From Silanimonas sp021297925 (GTDB lineage Bacteria; Pseudomonadota; Gammaproteobacteria; Xanthomonadales; Xanthomonadaceae), in NCBI GenBank assembly GCA_027532825.1, contig JAPZTL010000027.1:1-64000 (forward strand): a DNA stretch of 64,000 nt, in the 5' to 3' direction. Made by a program: the position numbers and the translations under genes. Shown here one piece after another: positions 1 through 8,262 of the stretch. Positions within the stretch are counted from its first letter, which is position 1. Each line of letters begins with the position of its first letter. Under the pieces are notes generated by a model. The model saw only the letters and a list, made by a program, of their open reading frames with translations. It was not told where the DNA came from and did not search any database.

Positions 1-648
1 ATCCCGGTCGCTGCCCTCGCCCTCTGCCTCGCCGCCTGCCAGACCCCGATGTCCGACGTCCCCTACCGCCCCCGGCCGTCCAACGACACGGCCATGGAAC
101 GCCTGTCCAAGGCCGTCGCCCGCTATCCCGGCGCCCCGAATATCGACCGCGAATACACCGGCACCGTCACCGACTGGCCGCTGTTCTTCATCCGGCACAA
201 CTACTCGAGCCAATGCTTCGATACCCAGTACTGCCTCGTGAAGTACGGGGCCGTGCCGCACGAGCATCGCGAACCGACAGGCTCCATCGCATCGCTCGGT
301 GATCATTATCCGGATGTCCTCACCGGCGCCGTCTCGATCGCCATCGACAACTTCGCCGGGCCGGTCGAGATCACGTGGCGCTCGAAGGACGGATCGCCGC
401 TGGAAGCGACGCTCGACTTCGACGTGCTGTTCAAGGACCGGCTGATCCCGCTGCCGCCCACGGTGAAGCGCGAGGACATCCCCGAGCGCATCGGCATCGG
501 CCACCCGACCATCATCGTCGAAGTCGTGGACCGCACGGTCAACGTCTACACCCGCACCTTCATTCCGATGAAGACCGAGCAGATCCCCGGTAACCGCCTG
601 AGCCGCCACAACGTGGACCTCGTCCGCGTGTTCACGCAGACCTATTGA
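1..648 (+). CDS. Lipoprotein, 5'-truncated; candidate immunity protein
   Basis: The reading frame is open from base 1, so the true start lies outside the window. The first visible codons give a hydrophobic signal-peptide tail ending in a lipobox L-A-A-C, with the lipidation Cys at codon 13 (37-39). This makes it an exported lipoprotein; an ATG at 49 is in frame but would discard the signal. The mature part is about 200 residues, beta-rich in appearance, with a W-R-S-K-D-G stretch near the middle that recalls DUF2931-type lipoproteins (a resemblance, not a firm match). It ends 9 nt before a DUF2235 lipase gene. Periplasmic lipoproteins encoded beside Tle1-type lipases are usually their immunity proteins, so I infer that role. 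An unrelated lipoprotein is the alternative. Confidence 0.6.
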   Translation: MPVAALALCLAACQTPMSDVPYRPRPSNDTAMERLSKAVARYPGAPNIDREYTGTVTDWPLFFIRHNYSSQCFDTQYCLVKYGAVPHEHREPTGSIASLGDHYPDVLTGAVSIAIDNFAGPVEITWRSKDGSPLEATLDFDVLFKDRLIPLPPTVKREDIPERIGIGHPTIIVEVVDRTVNVYTRTFIPMKTEQIPGNRLSRHNVDLVRVFTQTY

Positions 649-657
649 GGACGCGCC

Positions 658-2088
658 ATGGGAGTTGACCGCCACCCGGACGGCGTCCGGGTCGACCCCG
701 CCACGCCGGACGATCTCGCGACGTTCGCCGAGGCGCAGCGCCAGATCGGCCGCATGCAGGCCCCGCTGCTGCACGACGCGGCGAAGCCCGACAGCCGCCT
801 GTTCGTGATGGCCTTCGACGGCACCGGCAACGACAAGGACGCCGAACCGCGCGAGTACTGGACCAACGTCGCATTGCTGCACGAGCAGGTCCGCGAGGCG
901 CGGCGACGGAATCCTTCGGTCGCGACCGGCTACGTCCCCGGCCCCGGCACCCAGGACGCGGCCGTGCCGAAGCTGCTCGACCAGATCACCGGCTACACCT
1001 TCCAGGCGCGAGTCGAGCAGGGCTACCACCAGTTCACCGAACAAGCGCTGGCGTGGCTCAAGCAGAACCCCGGCGCCGAAGTTTCGGTGGCTGCGGTCGG
1101 CTTCAGCCGCGGCGCCGAGCAGGCCGCGGCCTTCACCCGGCTGGTGCACGAACGCGGCATCCAGAACCCGGAAGGCGCGATCGTCGAACGCAACCCCGCC
1201 GGTGAGATCACCGGCGTCACCTACACCCTTCCCCCGCTGGTCCCCCCCACGCAGGTCAAGCAGGCCATCGTCAGCTTCGACCCGGTGGGCACCGGACAGC
1301 CGATGGACCACGACCGACGACTGCCCCCCTCGGTGATGGGCGGCCTCCAGATCTCGGCCCTGCACGAGCAGCGCGACCAGTTCCGCTCCACGGAAGCCAT
1401 GTCACCGGGCCTGAGCCCGGACCGCCGCTTCCTGCAGGTCTGGGTCGCCGGCGCACACAGCAACATCGGCGGCAGCTACTCGGCGAACGGATTGTCGGAT
1501 CGCAGCTTCAACCTCGCGACCGAGTACCTGAACCATCTGAGCGATCGACCCCTCTTCACCAAGCGCCCCGAATCGCTCGACCCGGCCATGAACGTGATCC
1601 ACCGCTCGCACGAACACCAGTGGGTCTACACCCAGCGAGGCTTCCGCGATGGGCAGCGCGACGTGGTGCAGCAGTTGGCGCCGCCTTCGGCCTGTCGTCC
1701 CGTCCCAGCCCTCTGCCATGACCGCGAGCCGCAGGACGCCGCACTGGCGGCCACGGTGACCTGGCGGGACGTCCGGCTCACGCCGAATCCAGTGGCAGGT
1801 ACGCCCGGGACGCGCGATGCGCCGACGCCAATCTGGCAGCAGACGCCATCAACGCCGCGGAGCGCGGCCGACGAGGTCGATGCCCTGTTCGACCGCCTGT
1901 CGGCAGCGGCGATGGCCGGCGACCAGACCGGCATGCGGGCGGCGTCCCGCGACTACGTCCGACTCGACTCGGGCCAGGCATGGCGCGCGTCGGGACGGCA
2001 GGCCGACCCCGAACCCACGCCGTCCCACGCTCCGACCGCCGAGCCGGCTCCGACCGTCGCCATCGAGACCACCGGGCCGCGCCGATGA
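658..2088 (+). CDS. DUF2235 / Tle1-like alpha/beta-hydrolase (putative antibacterial phospholipase effector)
   Basis: A 476-residue protein with no signal peptide. The DUF2235 core covers about residues 45-330: an F-D-G-T-G-N entry motif near 53-58, the nucleophile elbow GFSRG at 148-152 (Ser150), a likely acid Asp208 in SFDPVG, and His267 in GAHSNIGG. These are the expected Ser-Asp-His triad positions for T6SS Tle1 lipases and related DUF2235 hydrolases. The last 80 residues hold a short acidic helix (about 395-440) and a Pro/Ala-rich tail that could be a secretion or delivery region. The flanking genes, a lipoprotein upstream and a coiled-coil membrane protein overlapping by 4 nt downstream, suggest an effector module. 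The family is confident. The antibacterial role, and whether a type VI or the Xanthomonadaceae killing type IV system delivers it, are inferences, since no secretion genes are in view. Confidence 0.82.
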   Translation: MGVDRHPDGVRVDPATPDDLATFAEAQRQIGRMQAPLLHDAAKPDSRLFVMAFDGTGNDKDAEPREYWTNVALLHEQVREARRRNPSVATGYVPGPGTQDAAVPKLLDQITGYTFQARVEQGYHQFTEQALAWLKQNPGAEVSVAAVGFSRGAEQAAAFTRLVHERGIQNPEGAIVERNPAGEITGVTYTLPPLVPPTQVKQAIVSFDPVGTGQPMDHDRRLPPSVMGGLQISALHEQRDQFRSTEAMSPGLSPDRRFLQVWVAGAHSNIGGSYSANGLSDRSFNLATEYLNHLSDRPLFTKRPESLDPAMNVIHRSHEHQWVYTQRGFRDGQRDVVQQLAPPSACRPVPALCHDREPQDAALAATVTWRDVRLTPNPVAGTPGTRDAPTPIWQQTPSTPRSAADEVDALFDRLSAAAMAGDQTGMRAASRDYVRLDSGQAWRASGRQADPEPTPSHAPTAEPAPTVAIETTGPRR

Positions 2089-2675
2089 GCACCAACGACA
2101 CTCCGACCGCCGCGAGCGCGGAGGCCCTCAAGACGATGGCGCTCCGGATGGCCGCACTCGTCGATGCGCTCGAGGACCGCAGCCTCGCCGTGGTCGATGC
2201 GAGCCGCGCGAACCGCGAGGCCCTCGCTCGGGCAGCGGCGACGGTCGACGCGGCCGGTCCACGGCTGGTCGAGGCCGCGACGCAGGCCGTGCGCAACGAG
2301 GCAGCGTCCGCCTTGGCAAGCGGACTGGGATCGAGCGTGGACGAAATCCGGAAGGCGCTCGCCGCCGCCGCCGAGGACGCCACGAACGGGGCGCGGCGGC
2401 TTGCGGCGGAACGCGACGCCCTGGGCCGGCAACAGCGTCGCGCGTTCTGGACTGGCGCAGTAGCCTTGGGCGTGGGTGCGGTGCTGATCGTCGCCAGCTG
2501 CGCGTGTTGGGTGGCGCAAGCGCGGGCGGAGGTGGAGGCCTTGGCCTTCCCCGCCGCCGTGCATGCCGCCACCGCGTCGGGCGCCCTGCGGGCCTGCGGT
2601 GACAAATTGTGCGCCCGCGTCGGGACCGAATCCCGTCGGGCGGGCGAGCGCGGCGAATACCTCGTGGTCGAATGA
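2085..2675 (+). CDS. Coiled-coil single-pass membrane protein of unknown function
   Basis: A 196-residue protein whose ATG overlaps the stop of the lipase gene (ATGA), implying translational coupling. Residues 10-118 are Ala/Glu/Arg-rich and predicted to be long helices or coiled coil, followed by one membrane segment at about 120-144. The short C-terminal tail contains a C-G-D-K-L-C pair (about 171-176) and ends Y-L-V-V-E. The topology is probably a cytoplasmic coiled coil with a small periplasmic tail whose two cysteines could form a disulfide. I do not recognise a named family. Coupling to the lipase suggests a role in handling, presenting or resisting it. An in-frame GTG/ATG extension into the lipase gene is possible but lacks support. 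Confidence 0.65.
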   Translation: MSTNDTPTAASAEALKTMALRMAALVDALEDRSLAVVDASRANREALARAAATVDAAGPRLVEAATQAVRNEAASALASGLGSSVDEIRKALAAAAEDATNGARRLAAERDALGRQQRRAFWTGAVALGVGAVLIVASCACWVAQARAEVEALAFPAAVHAATASGALRACGDKLCARVGTESRRAGERGEYLVVE

Positions 2676-2676
2676 A

Positions 2677-2700
2677 CGACGGGCCCCATGGGGCCCGTCG
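2677..2700. terminator. Perfect 24-bp palindrome between convergent genes
   Basis: The arm CGACGGGCCCCA is followed directly by its reverse complement TGGGGCCCGTCG, with no spacer. It starts 2 nt after the stop of the coiled-coil gene and lies 57 nt from the end of aceA on the other strand. There is no T-run, so it would be a GC-rich, probably bidirectional terminator. Confidence 0.55.
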
Positions 2701-2756
2701 CCGTCCCTCCCCATCGGTCGCGGCGCGCCTCCCCGCGCGCCGGACCGCCCGTCGCG

Positions 2757-4058
<1,302 letters not shown>

Positions 4059-4102
4059 GGCGGTGTCCTTTGGGGGTTTCGCGTGGGGTCTGGGGTTCGG
4101 GG

Positions 4103-5773
4103 TCAGAGGTTCACGAGTTGCGGATAGGCCGCACTGGTGAGGAAGGCTTCAAGGGTGTCGGCGTGGGTGAGGCGGTCGAGCAGGGCGATGGCGGCATCGA
4201 GGCGCTCGCCACCGGTGATCGCGCGGCGATCGCCGATCACGGAGGGCAGGTTGATCAGCGCGCGCTCGAACAGCGCCCAATCCACCGGCGTGCCGTCGTC
4301 GAGGTGCAGCGGTTCGGCGGGGACGCCGTTCTTCGCCGCGACCTGCGGGTGGTGCAGCCAGCGCCACAGCTGGGTGCGGCTGATCTCGGCGGTGGCGGCG
4401 TCCTCCATCAGGTGGTGGATCGGCACGCAGCCGCTGCCGGCCAGCCACGCCGCCATGTAGCGCACGCAGACGTCGACGTTGTTGTCGAAGCCGGCGCGGG
4501 TGATGGTGCCGAGCGAGGGCTTCAGCAGGTCGTCGCGCGTCACCTGCACGTCTTCGCGCTTGACGTGGTGCTGGTGCTTCGTGGGCATGTGCGCGTCGAA
4601 GACCTCGCGCGCGATCGGGATCAGCGCCGGGTGCGCCACCCAGGTGCCGTCATGGCCGGCGGTGACTTCGCGCAGCTTGTCGGCGCGCACGCGCTGCATG
4701 GCACGCTCGTTGGCCTCGTCGTCGCCCTTGATCGGGATCTGCGCCGCCATGCCACCCATCGCATGCGCACCGCGGCGGTGGCAGGTCTGGATCAGCAGCT
4801 CGGAGTAGGCCTTCAGGAAGGGCTGGGCCATCGTCACCTGGCCACGCTCCGGCAGCACCTTGTCGGCGTGGCGGCGCAGCGTCTTCAGCCAGCTGAAGAT
4901 GTAGTCCCAGCGGCCGCAGTTCAGGCCGACGATGCGGCCGCGCAGCGCGTGCAGGATCTCGTGCATCTCGAACACGGCCGGCAGCGTTTCGATCAGCACC
5001 GTCGCCTTCATCGTGCCCACCGGCAGGTTGAGGCGCACCTCGAGGAAGGCCATCACCTCGTCCCACAGGCGCGCTTCCTCCATGCACTCCATCTTCGGCA
5101 GGTAGAAGTACGGGCCGCGCTCGCGCCAGGCCAGGGTCTTGGCGTTGTGGAAGGCGAAGGTGGCGAGGTCGAACAGGCCACCGCCCATCGGCTGGCCGTC
5201 GACCGTCACGTGCACCTCGTCGAGGTGCCAGCCGCGCGGGCGGACGATCAGCACGGTCTTGCTGGCCGGGTCGAGCGCGTAGCGCTTGCCGGTCTCCGGC
5301 GCGGTGAAGGTGAGGATGCCGTCGACGGCGTCGCGCAGCGCGCGCTGGCCGGTGATCTGGTTGGCGAAGGACGGCGCGTTGCTGTCCTCGAAGTCGGCCA
5401 TGAAGCAGTTCGCGCCGGAGTTCAGCGCGTTGATGACCATCTTCGGGTCGACCGGGCCGGTGATCTCGACGCGGCGGTCCTGCAGGGCCGCCGGGATCGG
5501 CGCCACGGTCCAGTCGCCTTCGCGGATCGAACGCGTGTCGGCGCGGAAGTCCGGCAGCATCCCGGCATCGAACTCGGCCTGGCGGGCGACGCGGGCGGCC
5601 AGGCGCTGGCGGCGGGCCGGCTCGAACAGGCGGTGCAGGTCGGTGAGCAGGGCCTGCAGCTCCGGCACCAGGATCGTGGCCTCACCCTCGACCGGGCGGC
5701 CGACGCGGCGGAAGCCGGTCGCGGCCTGCGTGGGGGAGTCGGGGGTGCGGGTGGGCTCGGTGGCGGTGCTCAT
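4103..5773 (-). CDS. aceB: Malate synthase A
   Basis: A 556-residue enzyme that condenses glyoxylate with acetyl-CoA to malate, completing the glyoxylate bypass. Signature segments seen are ADFEDSNAP near 126-134, the RPRGWHLDE substrate-binding strand at 178-186 and the family signature LNCGRWDYIFSWLK at about 284-297. Length fits malate synthase A (about 530-550) rather than the 720-residue GlcB form. No clear Shine-Dalgarno precedes the ATG. It is promoter-proximal in the aceB-aceA unit and diverges from a LysR regulator across 145 bp, so acetate- or fatty-acid-responsive control by that regulator is likely. Confidence 0.96.
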   Translation of the reverse strand: MSTATEPTRTPDSPTQAATGFRRVGRPVEGEATILVPELQALLTDLHRLFEPARRQRLAARVARQAEFDAGMLPDFRADTRSIREGDWTVAPIPAALQDRRVEITGPVDPKMVINALNSGANCFMADFEDSNAPSFANQITGQRALRDAVDGILTFTAPETGKRYALDPASKTVLIVRPRGWHLDEVHVTVDGQPMGGGLFDLATFAFHNAKTLAWRERGPYFYLPKMECMEEARLWDEVMAFLEVRLNLPVGTMKATVLIETLPAVFEMHEILHALRGRIVGLNCGRWDYIFSWLKTLRRHADKVLPERGQVTMAQPFLKAYSELLIQTCHRRGAHAMGGMAAQIPIKGDDEANERAMQRVRADKLREVTAGHDGTWVAHPALIPIAREVFDAHMPTKHQHHVKREDVQVTRDDLLKPSLGTITRAGFDNNVDVCVRYMAAWLAGSGCVPIHHLMEDAATAEISRTQLWRWLHHPQVAAKNGVPAEPLHLDDGTPVDWALFERALINLPSVIGDRRAITGGERLDAAIALLDRLTHADTLEAFLTSAAYPQLVNL

Positions 5774-5860
5774 GGGGCGAGGCGGGTCCGTAGGGCGGTG
5801 TCGGGGGCCGGACGCAACCGGCGTCGGGCATGGACCCCAAGCTCACCCTCCAAGCGAGTG

Positions 5861-5887
5861 TTGACAAAGCAAATCTGTGGATACGAT
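5861..5887 (+). promoter_or_regulatory. Candidate sigma-70 promoter of the LysR gene
   Basis: A perfect -35 TTGACA (5861-5866) is followed 15 bp later by TACGAT (5882-5887). The following 30 bp are unusually AT-rich for this genome. The spacer is shorter than the ideal 17 bp. If it is used, the RNA would start near 5894, which rules out the upstream GTG and first ATG as start codons and favours ATG 5919. Confidence 0.45.
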
Positions 5888-5918
5888 GTATGAGTTCCTC
5901 AAATATTTATTGGAAACC

Positions 5919-6929
5919 ATGGCTAACGTGACGCGAAAGCGCCCTCAAAAGGCGGCTACGGAGCGGAAGCCCGAGGTCGATTCGGGGCGCTTCTACTACA
6001 AGGGCAGCCGCCTCAAGCCCTTGCAGGCCTTCTGCCAGGTGGCCCGACTGGGCTCGGTGAGCCGCGCCGCGGAGGCCCTGTTCCTCAGCCAGCCGGCGGT
6101 GTCCCTGCAGCTCAAGGCGCTGGAAAGCCACTACGGGGTGCCCCTGCTCGAACGTGTCGGCCGGCGCCTCTCGCTGACCCGCGACGGGCAAGCCCTCTAC
6201 GACCTTGCGCGGCCGCTGATCGACGGCTTCGAGAGCCTCGACGAGGCCTTCCGCGGCAGCCAGGGTGGGCTCGACGGCGGCGAACTGCACATCGCCGCGG
6301 GCAGCTCCACCCTGCTGCACCTGCTGCCGGAGCCTTTGGCCGCCTTCCGCGCGCTGCGCCCCGACGTGCGCCTGCACCTGCACAGCGTCACCGGCCAGGC
6401 CGGCCTCGCGAAACTGCGCGCCGATGAAGTGGACTTCGCCGTCGGCGCGATGTGGGAAGTGCCCAACGACATCGACTACGCGCCATTGCAGCGCTTCGAC
6501 GCGATGCTGATCACCGCGCCGCAGCATCCGCTGGCGAAGAAGTCGGCGATCAAGCTCGAAGACCTGTCGCCGCACGGCCTGATCCTGCCGCCGAAGCAGC
6601 TCTCCACGTGGCGCATGGTGACCACCGCCTTCGAACAGCGCCGCGTGCCCTACAGCGTCGCGATCGAGGTCGGCGGTTGGGAGGTGATCAAGCAGTACGT
6701 CGCGCAGGACCTCGGCATCTCGGTCGTTTCCGCGCTGTGCCTCACCGACGCCGACAAAGCGCGCCTCGTCGCGCGCCCGCTGCGCGAATACTTCCCCTCG
6801 CGCACCTATGGCGTGCTGGTGCGCAAAGGGCGATCACTGGCCGGCCCGGCCCGCGCCTTCGTCGACCTGATCAAGCCGGGGCTGTTCAAGCGCAAGGACT
6901 GGTTCGAGGCGGGGCATTCGGAGCGCTGA
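5919..6929 (+). CDS. LysR-family transcriptional regulator, divergent from aceBA
   Basis: A 336-residue regulator. After a basic N-terminal extension (about 1-32) comes the LysR winged helix-turn-helix: residues about 35-95 contain SRAAEALFLSQPAVSLQLKA and the ...LTRDG wing. The remainder is a periplasmic-binding-protein-like effector domain with a CysB/Cbl flavour. I chose ATG 5919 because it has a GGA ribosome site 5 nt upstream and lies downstream of the TTGACA/TACGAT promoter. In-frame GTG 5877 and ATG 5886 would add 14 or 11 residues. Transcription away from aceB makes control of the glyoxylate genes its likely job. The effector is unknown. Confidence 0.88.
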   Translation: MANVTRKRPQKAATERKPEVDSGRFYYKGSRLKPLQAFCQVARLGSVSRAAEALFLSQPAVSLQLKALESHYGVPLLERVGRRLSLTRDGQALYDLARPLIDGFESLDEAFRGSQGGLDGGELHIAAGSSTLLHLLPEPLAAFRALRPDVRLHLHSVTGQAGLAKLRADEVDFAVGAMWEVPNDIDYAPLQRFDAMLITAPQHPLAKKSAIKLEDLSPHGLILPPKQLSTWRMVTTAFEQRRVPYSVAIEVGGWEVIKQYVAQDLGISVVSALCLTDADKARLVARPLREYFPSRTYGVLVRKGRSLAGPARAFVDLIKPGLFKRKDWFEAGHSER

Positions 6930-6937
6930 AGCCGTCG

Positions 6938-6966
6938 TGTAAGGATCCGCGATGCCGGCGCGTATC
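6938..6966 (+). promoter_or_regulatory. Candidate ECF-type promoter (autoregulation of the sigma factor)
   Basis: TGTAAGGAT (6938-6946) is followed 14 bp later by CGTATC (6961-6966). The pattern of a short -35 plus a CGT-type -10 at this spacing is typical of extracytoplasmic-function sigma factors, and it sits directly before the sigma gene. Transcription would begin within a few bases of the ATG at 6975, which also has no Shine-Dalgarno, so a leaderless mRNA is possible. Confidence 0.35.
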
Positions 6967-6974
6967 ACCCCGGC

Positions 6975-7550
6975 ATGGACGCCCTCACCGCCCCGATGAC
7001 CGACACCATCGACCTCCGCCGCGAACGCTTCGCGATGCTGCTCGCCCAGCATCGTGGACTGCTGCGCAAGATCGCCTGGGGCTTCAGCGACTGCCCGGCC
7101 GACCGCGCCGACCTCGAGCAGGACATGGCCGCACAGCTGTGGGCCGTGTTCCCGGCGTGGGACGGCGAACGCCCCTTTGCCACCTGGGCTTACCGCGTGG
7201 CGCTCAACGTCTGCCTGAGCGGGCGGCGCGCGACGCAGGTGCGCGGCGGCCGCGCGATGCGCGCCCCGGGGCGCGGTACACCGGGCGCGACGGACTCGCT
7301 CGACGACGACGCACACGACCCGCTCGACCACCTCGTCGACCCCGGCGCCACGCCGGAACAGATCGCGCAGCAGCGCGACCTGCACCGCATCATCGCCGCG
7401 CTCGAACCGCTGAACCGCGCGCTGCTACTGCTCTGGCTCGACGACCTGCCCTACCGCGAGATCGGCGACGTGCTCGGCCTCTCCGAGAGCAACGTCGGCG
7501 TCCGCCTCAACCGACTGAAAGCGCGACTGCGCACTGAACTGGCCCCCTGA
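6975..7550 (+). CDS. ECF-type RNA polymerase sigma factor
   Basis: A 191-residue sigma-70-family protein with only regions 2 and 4. Region 2 (about 25-85) has D-L-E-Q-D and the F-A-T-W-A-Y-R-V-A-L-N core. Region 4 (about 135-185) is a clear helix-turn-helix with PYREIGDVLGLSESNVGVRL. An acidic linker lies between them. It would redirect RNA polymerase to stress or envelope genes. No ribosome site is visible before ATG 6975; ATG 6996 is an alternative start. The next gene, 14 nt downstream from its likely start, encodes a membrane protein and is probably co-transcribed, the usual arrangement for a sigma factor and its anti-sigma partner. Confidence 0.88.
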   Translation: MDALTAPMTDTIDLRRERFAMLLAQHRGLLRKIAWGFSDCPADRADLEQDMAAQLWAVFPAWDGERPFATWAYRVALNVCLSGRRATQVRGGRAMRAPGRGTPGATDSLDDDAHDPLDHLVDPGATPEQIAQQRDLHRIIAALEPLNRALLLLWLDDLPYREIGDVLGLSESNVGVRLNRLKARLRTELAP

Positions 7551-7564
7551 TCATGGAGACCGCC

Positions 7565-8257
7565 ATGGACCTCGACACCCTCAAGACCACGTGGAAGGCG
7601 CTCGACGAGCGGCTGGCCCGCATCGAAACGCTGCAGGCGCAAGCGAACGACCTCGAGCGCGCCCGCGATGCGGAAGCCCGCGCCAAAGCCGGACAACTCG
7701 CCAGCCGCCGGGCGCTGCGCCCGCTGGCCATCGGCCTCGGCCTGCAGGCGATCGCCGGCGTCGTGCTCGCCACGATCGCCGTCGCCTTCTGGGCGAAGCG
7801 CATGGACGCCGGCGCGCAGTTCATCGTCTACGGCGTGTTGGTGCAGGCCTATGCCGTCGCGCTGATCGCCTCCGCCGGCCACGAGCTCTCGCTGATCCGC
7901 CGCGTGCGGATGACCGGTGCGGTGCTCGACATGCAGGGCGCCCTCGCCGCGCTAAGGCGCTGGCGCGAAACGGCCGGCTGGGTGCTGGGCCTCGCCGGCG
8001 GCGTGATCTGGGTGCCGCTGCTGCTGATGGGCTTCGCCGCCGGCGGTGTCGACCTCTGGACCCAACGACCGGGACTCGTCGGCGCATGGATCGCTTCCGG
8101 CATCGTCTTCACCGCGCTGATCGGTGCCGGCCTGCGCTGGGTGTATCGCCAACCGCGGCTCGCGGCGGCGATGCGGGCCGACCCCGCCGGCCAGAGCGTG
8201 CGTCGCGCCGAGCTGGCCCTGGCGGATGTGCGGGCCTTCGAGGCCGAAGGGCGCTGA
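7565..8257 (+). CDS. Four-helix membrane protein, possible anti-sigma partner
   Basis: A 230-residue protein. Residues 1-45 form a charged helical, coiled-coil-like cytoplasmic segment (DLDTLKTTWKALDERL). Four membrane helices follow at about 53-76, 84-106, 138-160 and 172-195, then a short basic/acidic tail. I chose ATG 7565 because GGAG lies 6 nt upstream; an ATG 12 nt earlier is in frame but lacks a ribosome site. No zinc-anti-sigma H-x3-C-x2-C motif is present. Its position behind the ECF sigma gene and its soluble N-terminal helix are what suggest anti-sigma function. I recognise no named family. Confidence 0.7.
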   Translation: MDLDTLKTTWKALDERLARIETLQAQANDLERARDAEARAKAGQLASRRALRPLAIGLGLQAIAGVVLATIAVAFWAKRMDAGAQFIVYGVLVQAYAVALIASAGHELSLIRRVRMTGAVLDMQGALAALRRWRETAGWVLGLAGGVIWVPLLLMGFAAGGVDLWTQRPGLVGAWIASGIVFTALIGAGLRWVYRQPRLAAAMRADPAGQSVRRAELALADVRAFEAEGR

Positions 8258-8262
8258 GCGCC

